Assembly: GCA_018608545.1 (NCBI GenBank) | Contig: JABAZI010000056.1 | Span: forward strand, 1-47,357 | DNA from: Polaribacter sp. | Lineage (GTDB): Bacteria > Bacteroidota > Bacteroidia > Flavobacteriales > Flavobacteriaceae | Direction of reading: 5' to 3' | DNA: 47,357 nt | Shown: positions 42,286-47,357 of the stretch, in pieces | How the letters are laid out: every line of letters starts with the position of its first letter | Position numbering within the stretch: the stretch's first letter is position 1 | Made by a program: the position numbers and the translations under genes | Notes under the pieces: generated by a model | The model's input: the letters and a program-made list of their open reading frames with translations, nothing else | What the model was told of the DNA's origin: nothing | Databases searched by the model: none

Positions 42286-43494
42286 CTAAAAATGGATGTC
42301 TACTTGAATTCTGTATAATAATTGATTTGTTTTAAAACCAATATCAGTGTAACTTAAATCTGTTTGAACTTTCAAACTATGACCAGAAATATACTTAGAT
42401 AAACCTAATGTATACTGATTTTCAGCTCCTTTTCCAGTAATTGCTTTGTCCAAAGAAATGTTTGTATAACGCGCCGAAACCTCCACAGTTTTCGATAATA
42501 AATACCCAGATTGAAGGTTTAAACCATTACCAACCTGAACAATATCTCCGGTTAAAGATCCGTCAGAGTTTTTTGCAAAAACATCATCTGCTTTCCTATC
42601 TGCATATTCAGCCATCAAAGAAAAACCTTTGTATTTAAACATCGCATCCATAAAAAGAGTAGAAATATTTGTAGAGAAATAACCCACATCGTTGGCCATA
42701 TAAGACCCTTGGTTACTTCTTGTTTTGGATGCATTGTTGTTAAAATCATAGGCAAATCCAAGAGATAATTTTGGTTTTTGCTCAAATTTAAGATCACTTC
42801 CTTTGTAATCTCCTTTACTTGCAAAATCTCCAAAAGGAAATAATTCCAAACGAGTTGTGTATTGATGACCCCCTAAGTTTCCTTTGGTGATGTTTCTACC
42901 TTCACCTTGTGCCATCGAAAAAATTTCTTTGACTAAAAAAGTATCTGTAAGGTTGAAATGGTGTCTTAATTGAATCCCCATGTCTCTATCAATAGTGAAC
43001 CTACTATTTAGTAAAGAGCGGTCTACTTGTTGTAAATTGGCAGAGGAAATTACACGTTCTCTATTTCCAGGTAATTTAGTTTGTCCAAACCACAAAACGA
43101 AATTTCCAGAGAAATTCCATTTTAAGACAGCATCTAGAATTTGCCTTGGTGCATTACTTGTATATTGAGAAGCTCCTGATTGATCTCTATTTGACAACCC
43201 TAATTCTACTTTATATTTTAATTTTGGGGAATAGGCAAATCCATCAAATTTTAATCGAGATCTTCGAATCATCATAGAGGAGGCCGGGTTTGAAAGTCCA
43301 TTTTGGGCGTCCCAATTGGAAGTTGCGAGCGTTTGAAATCGCAACCCAACTTTCATAGACCAAGTACTGTCTTTTCCGATTAGGTTAAATAAACCTTTTC
43401 CAAATTTTGGAGCATTTGTGTTCTGTGCATTCGTACTTAGGGAAGCAAAAATAAACATTGATATTGCTGTAGTGCGCAATAAAGATAAATTCAT
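42286..43494 (-). CDS. OprO/OprP-type phosphate-selective porin
   Basis: 402 residues from MNLSLLRTTA. A frame to 43533 adds residues before the signal peptide and is rejected. The signal peptide ends STNAQ (about 23). The mature protein is a beta-barrel with MKVGLRFQTLATSNWD, RRSRLKFDGFAYSPKLKYK and KWNFSGNFVLWFGQTKLPGNRERVIS, the pattern of the porin O/P family, and ends VDIHF with a terminal Phe. The family is linked to phosphate or polyphosphate passage, and the neighbouring pit gene supports phosphate. It is the first gene of a minus-strand pair. Confidence 0.88.
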   Translation of the reverse strand: MNLSLLRTTAISMFIFASLSTNAQNTNAPKFGKGLFNLIGKDSTWSMKVGLRFQTLATSNWDAQNGLSNPASSMMIRRSRLKFDGFAYSPKLKYKVELGLSNRDQSGASQYTSNAPRQILDAVLKWNFSGNFVLWFGQTKLPGNRERVISSANLQQVDRSLLNSRFTIDRDMGIQLRHHFNLTDTFLVKEIFSMAQGEGRNITKGNLGGHQYTTRLELFPFGDFASKGDYKGSDLKFEQKPKLSLGFAYDFNNNASKTRSNQGSYMANDVGYFSTNISTLFMDAMFKYKGFSLMAEYADRKADDVFAKNSDGSLTGDIVQVGNGLNLQSGYLLSKTVEVSARYTNISLDKAITGKGAENQYTLGLSKYISGHSLKVQTDLSYTDIGFKTNQLLYRIQVDIHF

Positions 43495-43570
43495 AAGTAT
43501 TAGTTTTTGTCGCTGCAAATAACCAACCCCCATGTTAAGTAAATGTTAATCAAATATTAATAAAATACAA

Positions 43571-43600
43571 ATAAAAAAACTGCCTTGGCCAAAGGCAGTT
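43571..43600 (-). terminator. Terminator-like hairpin upstream of the porin gene
   Basis: On the minus strand, AACTGCCTT (43600-43592) pairs with AAGGCAGTT (43586-43578) around a 5-base loop, followed by TTTTTATTTG. No minus-strand gene lies upstream, so it would end either a small RNA or a porin leader. A perfect TAGGTTTG -7 box (43675-43668) precedes it. The rest of the 341-base divergent gap (43495-43835) shows no gene. Confidence 0.6.
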
Positions 43601-43835
43601 GGTCATATAAAATAGTCGACAAAAACTAATAAATTTATGATGACATTTAAATCTCTTAAGATTATTACAAACCTATACTAGGGATTTTAAATTAATATTT
43701 TCTTTAAGTTAACGAACTATTAATTGTTTTCCCCCATTTAACAGTTACTTAATATTTCCATAATCTAATCATAATCTCCATCTAACACAGAGTTTACAAT
43801 TGTAGTAGAATTTTGCACTATAAATAATACATACA

Positions 43836-46655
43836 ATGAAGAAATTTTTAGTCATCCTTTTTTTAATTATTAGTCAAATTAATGTTGCTCAGAGTAGAGG
43901 AGTAATCAAAGGATTTCTCTCCGACAAAGAGACAAATAACGAACCATTACCGTTTGCTAATATTCAAATAAAAGGAACTACAATTGGGACAACAACTGAT
44001 TTTGATGGTAACTATACGATAAGTGTACCCGCAGGAGACCAAGTGTTGGTTTTTAGTTTTTTAGGATATAAAACAGTTGAAAAACAAATTTTAGTAGCAG
44101 CAGAGGAGTCCATCATTATCAATCAGGTAATGTCTGCTGAGGAAGGAGTTTCTTTAGAAGAGATTATCGTTAAGTCTTCCAGTTCCAAAGAATCTGTATC
44201 TGCTTTATTGTTAGAGCAAAAAAATGCCGTTGTTATTAAAGAAAGTATTGGAGCTCAAACATTATCCAAAATAGGAGTTTCAAATGCAGCAGCAGCAACT
44301 ACCAAAATTTCTGGAGTTACAAAAAGTGAAGGTTCAGGAAATATATATATCAGAGGTTTGGGAGATCGATATTTGTCTACTTCGATGAATGGGTTGTCTA
44401 TCCCTTCTGATGATATTGAAAATAAAAACATCAATTTAGATTTATTTTCAACAAATAGTATTAAAAATATAGGGATTAGTAAGACTTATTCAACAGCAAA
44501 TTACTCAGATCAAGGTTCTGGTACTGTAGATGTAAGTACGAAAGAATATAGAAAAAAAGGATATTCTGTTTCTTTTACTAGTGGAACAAATACGAATGTT
44601 CAAGGTGTTTCGGACTCCTTTAGAAGAACCGTTATTAGTAATGACGTTACACTTGGATTTCATCAAAAAAAATATGCATTACAAAACTTAATAACACTTC
44701 AAGGTTGGGATACAGAGAAAGTTGCGACACCAATTAATTATACAGGTTCTTTTTCTGCCGCAAAAAAGTTTGAATTTTTTGAAAAAGAGGTGTCTGTCTT
44801 TATTACCGGTTCTCATTCTAGATCTTTTGAACATCAGGAAGGCGTTTTTAGGGCCTTCCGATCAAACGTATTAGACAAGGCGTTTCCAGCTCTTTTAAGA
44901 CCAGCGAGTCTTTCCAATGGAGTTACCCCATCTTCAAATGATGTAGAAAGTTTTATTTCTAAAACAAACACTACGGGATATGTTCATGTAGGATTTAAAT
45001 TAAATGATAACAATAAAATTAAGTACAATACTCTTTTTGTAAATAAATCTGAAGACAATCTATACGAACAAGGTAGAAATGGGTTTGGGTATGTTTTTGA
45101 TCAAGATCCACAAGAAGATGGTGCTTTTGTTAGGGATCAAAATTTTAGACAAACGACCCTATTTGTGAATCAAATTTTAGGGACCCACGATTGGAGTGAT
45201 ACGAATACCTTAAACTGGGCTGGTGGTTACAACTTTGTTTTGTCAGAAGAGCCAAATAGAATTAGAAATGAGGTAAATATTTTAGAGATCTCAGAGTCAC
45301 CAATAATTCAATATGCACATGTTGGAGATTACCAACAAAGAAAATCTAGTCAAAAGATCCAAGATACTGAATACACTGGTTTTATTCAGAACAAATGGGT
45401 TTTTGGTTTAAAGGATGAAAATGACAACAATCCTTTTTCTTTGAACTATGGTCTCAATTTTAGGTATAAAGAGCGAACTTTTAAATCGCTATTTGTAGGG
45501 GTAAAAGCAAAAGGGATTAGAGGAACATCTGTAGATCAGTTATCATCAACATTTACTTCGACAGGATTTAATAATGGGTTAACCTTAAGAACCTCTCCAG
45601 CAGACAGGTTTGAAGCAGACTTATCTATTATGGCTGGTTTTGTAAATCTTGATTTTACATTAGATAATAAGATTTCTGGGAATGTTGGTCTGCGTTTTGA
45701 AAGAGATGAAATCAATGCAATTTGGGATGTTGCAAACTTTTATGACCAGGTGAATCAAAGAGGAAGATTAGGTTCTTTAAATAAAGTTTATCAAAGTGTC
45801 TACCCAAGTGTAAATTTGAAATTTGAAGTTGCAGAGAATACCTATTTACGTGTAGCATCAAGTATTACTCAAACCTTACCGGAGTTCAAAGAATTGTCTC
45901 CATTTGAGTATGTTTCCTCTACCGGTCGTGTTACGAAAGGGAACCCGGATTTAAATAAATCAAAAATTTATAATTTCGATTTAAAATACGAAATATTTCC
46001 TCAGAGAGGTCAACTTTTTTCCACAACAGTATTTTATAAGCAAATTAACAATCCCATAAATTTAACTCAAACAAGAGGGTCTTCTGGGTATTTCTTTTAT
46101 GCAAATACAGGAGAAAAAGCAACGGTTTTTGGTTTGGAATTAGAAGTAAAAACAGCCTTATTAAAAAATGAAGAAGAAGAAACGGTTGTAAACATATCGG
46201 GTAATATGACTAAAATGTGGTTAGAGCAAGATTTATTAAAAGACTTTCAATACAAAGACATAACAAGATCTAATTTACAGGGAGCCTCAGATTTTATTGT
46301 AAATGGTTCTTTGAGCTACAGTAATAACCAAGAAAAAGAATTTATTGCTACAGTAACTGGAAACTATTCTTCGGACAAAATATTTGCTTTAGGATCACCA
46401 GAAGATTTTTCTAAAAGTGCCACATTATATAATGATGAAATTATAGAAAAAGGTTTTGTGAGCCTGGACCTCGTTGCAAGTAAAGCAATCAGTAAAAATT
46501 TAATAGTAAAATTAATTGGAAGAAATTTAATAAATCCAGAGATAAAACAAACACAATTGGTTAGAAGTTTAATTACGAATGAAGAAACGAGTCAAACGGT
46601 ATTGTCTTATAGAAAGGGGTCTCAGTTAACATTCAGTATAAATTACACATTTTAA
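43836..46655 (+). CDS. TonB-dependent receptor with carboxypeptidase-like regulatory domain
   Basis: A 939-residue outer-membrane active transporter. The signal peptide ends INVAQS (about 20). A carboxypeptidase D regulatory-like domain (about 24-112) contains VIKGFLSDKETNNEPLPFAN and GTTTDFDGNYTISV. The plug (about 125-240) contains SNAAAATTKISGV and GNIYIRGLGDRYLSTSMNG. The barrel ends LTFSINYTF with a terminal Phe. It is SusC-like in layout, but no SusD gene follows. Instead a lipoprotein gene begins 134 bases downstream. The substrate is unknown. It is divergent from the porin gene. Confidence 0.94.
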   Translation: MKKFLVILFLIISQINVAQSRGVIKGFLSDKETNNEPLPFANIQIKGTTIGTTTDFDGNYTISVPAGDQVLVFSFLGYKTVEKQILVAAEESIIINQVMSAEEGVSLEEIIVKSSSSKESVSALLLEQKNAVVIKESIGAQTLSKIGVSNAAAATTKISGVTKSEGSGNIYIRGLGDRYLSTSMNGLSIPSDDIENKNINLDLFSTNSIKNIGISKTYSTANYSDQGSGTVDVSTKEYRKKGYSVSFTSGTNTNVQGVSDSFRRTVISNDVTLGFHQKKYALQNLITLQGWDTEKVATPINYTGSFSAAKKFEFFEKEVSVFITGSHSRSFEHQEGVFRAFRSNVLDKAFPALLRPASLSNGVTPSSNDVESFISKTNTTGYVHVGFKLNDNNKIKYNTLFVNKSEDNLYEQGRNGFGYVFDQDPQEDGAFVRDQNFRQTTLFVNQILGTHDWSDTNTLNWAGGYNFVLSEEPNRIRNEVNILEISESPIIQYAHVGDYQQRKSSQKIQDTEYTGFIQNKWVFGLKDENDNNPFSLNYGLNFRYKERTFKSLFVGVKAKGIRGTSVDQLSSTFTSTGFNNGLTLRTSPADRFEADLSIMAGFVNLDFTLDNKISGNVGLRFERDEINAIWDVANFYDQVNQRGRLGSLNKVYQSVYPSVNLKFEVAENTYLRVASSITQTLPEFKELSPFEYVSSTGRVTKGNPDLNKSKIYNFDLKYEIFPQRGQLFSTTVFYKQINNPINLTQTRGSSGYFFYANTGEKATVFGLELEVKTALLKNEEEETVVNISGNMTKMWLEQDLLKDFQYKDITRSNLQGASDFIVNGSLSYSNNQEKEFIATVTGNYSSDKIFALGSPEDFSKSATLYNDEIIEKGFVSLDLVASKAISKNLIVKLIGRNLINPEIKQTQLVRSLITNEETSQTVLSYRKGSQLTFSINYTF

Positions 46656-46789
46656 CTAGATAACCAATTAACGGTTCCTTAACAAAAGACAGGAATTAAT
46701 AAATAAACCTAACATAATATTAATAATTAGGTAAAGAAAACGATAGAATAGAGGAGTTTCTTTGTGTAAAATTATAAATTAAATTAAAA

Positions 46790-47357
46790 ATGAAAAATCC
46801 GATCTTTAAAATCTTAAAAGTAGTAGCTTTTTTTATGGCTATCATTACATTAACAAATTGTGGAAGCGAAGAGCCAGCTATCATTATTGAAGAGCCTTCA
46901 TCTGAAGTTGTTCAAAATTTAAATGCTGGAATAATGAATGGAAGTTTAGAGGAAGATTACACCCTAAACTCGAATACAATATATAACTTAAATGCGTCTT
47001 TTATTATAGCCTCAGGAACTACGTTAACCATTCCAGCTGGAACAAGAATTCAAGCACAAAATGGAGGGACAGATGTATATATTGCAGTTCTTAAAGGAGG
47101 TAAAATAAATGTCCAAGGAACTGAGTCTAACCCTGTATTTATGTCCTCAGCTTCGGGGAATTCGGGAGATTGGGGAGGTTTGACCATTTGTGGAAACGCC
47201 CCAACAACTGCGGGTGACGATGCACAGGCAGAAGTTGGAGGGTTTATCTACGGAGGATCTAATGCTGCGGACAATTCTGGATCGATAAATTATTTAGTAA
47301 TCAAGGGAACAGGAGCTCAAATTAATTCAGATTCTCAATATAACGGAATCTCTTTAT
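46790..47357 (+). CDS. Lipoprotein with beta-helix-like N-terminus (partial, runs off window)
   Basis: An ATG at 46790 opens 189 codons with no stop before the window ends. The signal peptide ends TLTNC at Cys24, a lipobox. The mature part contains TYNLNASF-like strands, SGTTLTIPAGTRIQAQNGGT and NSGDWGGLTICGNAP, a pattern seen in Bacteroidota surface lipoproteins often annotated loosely and found beside TonB receptors. The likely role is a surface ligand-binding partner of the upstream receptor, by position only. A weak TTTCTTTG box lies at 46757-46764. Confidence 0.8.
   Translation, partial: MKNPIFKILKVVAFFMAIITLTNCGSEEPAIIIEEPSSEVVQNLNAGIMNGSLEEDYTLNSNTIYNLNASFIIASGTTLTIPAGTRIQAQNGGTDVYIAVLKGGKINVQGTESNPVFMSSASGNSGDWGGLTICGNAPTTAGDDAQAEVGGFIYGGSNAADNSGSINYLVIKGTGAQINSDSQYNGISL

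Noticed and set aside
1..47357. CRISPR arrays, insertion sequences, integrases, tRNA or rRNA genes
   Set aside because: No regularly spaced repeats, transposase motifs or cloverleaf-forming segments were recognised on reading both strands.

Overview
The window reads as chromosomal DNA of a marine-type member of the Flavobacteriia (Bacteroidota). It is strongly AT-rich. Promoters fit the Bacteroidota consensus (TTG or TTTG, about 19-21 bases, then TAnnTTTG), and Shine-Dalgarno sequences are nearly absent. Typical family products include a DUF3098 protein, ribosomal protein L21 with a C-terminal tail, an eukaryotic-like long IleRS, a PiT transporter with a PhoU-like tail, and a SusC-like TonB receptor with a carboxypeptidase-like N-terminal domain. 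No tRNA, rRNA, CRISPR array, intact insertion sequence or phage gene was recognised.

Bases 1-4860 look accessory and partly decayed. They hold a broken C-terminal fragment of an adhesin-type domain, a secreted right-handed beta-helix protein, a small winged-helix regulator, a DJ-1/PfpI protein, and a leucine-rich-repeat-like gene that appears frameshifted at an A8 tract. A 65-75 bp element occurs three times between these genes. A dense cluster of short direct and inverted repeats lies between the LRR gene and mce.

Bases 4881-20150 are core genome. On the plus strand are methylmalonyl-CoA epimerase and then ftsX-DUF3098-uppP-truB. On the minus strand are tdk-alr. Next come an acidic hypothetical, a GT4 glycosyltransferase, a DUF3089 lipoprotein, an ArsC-like protein, a DinB-like protein, a membrane-associated hypothetical, an Ig-like lipoprotein, ComF, glycyl-tRNA synthetase, an HMA-domain lipoprotein and an EamA transporter.

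Bases 20157-29418 are all on the plus strand: rplU-rpmA, then waaA followed by two YeeE/YedE-type sulfur permease subunits, then moaA-moeA-moaC-mobA with almost no spacing, then an NtrY-like sensor kinase and a crotonase. The sulfur permeases directly precede the molybdenum cofactor genes.

Bases 29503-39894 hold a secreted hypothetical, an AraC regulator with a 57-residue companion, an HD hydrolase, a bacilliredoxin and a TerB-DnaJ protein. The conserved cluster ileS-dksA/traR-like-lspA-uvrC follows. The IleRS carries an altered class I signature, GVHH in place of HxGH, which is the most striking single-gene observation.

Bases 39955-47357 look like an envelope uptake module: a PiT phosphate transporter and an OprO/P-type porin on the minus strand, then a divergent TonB-dependent receptor with a downstream lipoprotein that runs off the end of the window.
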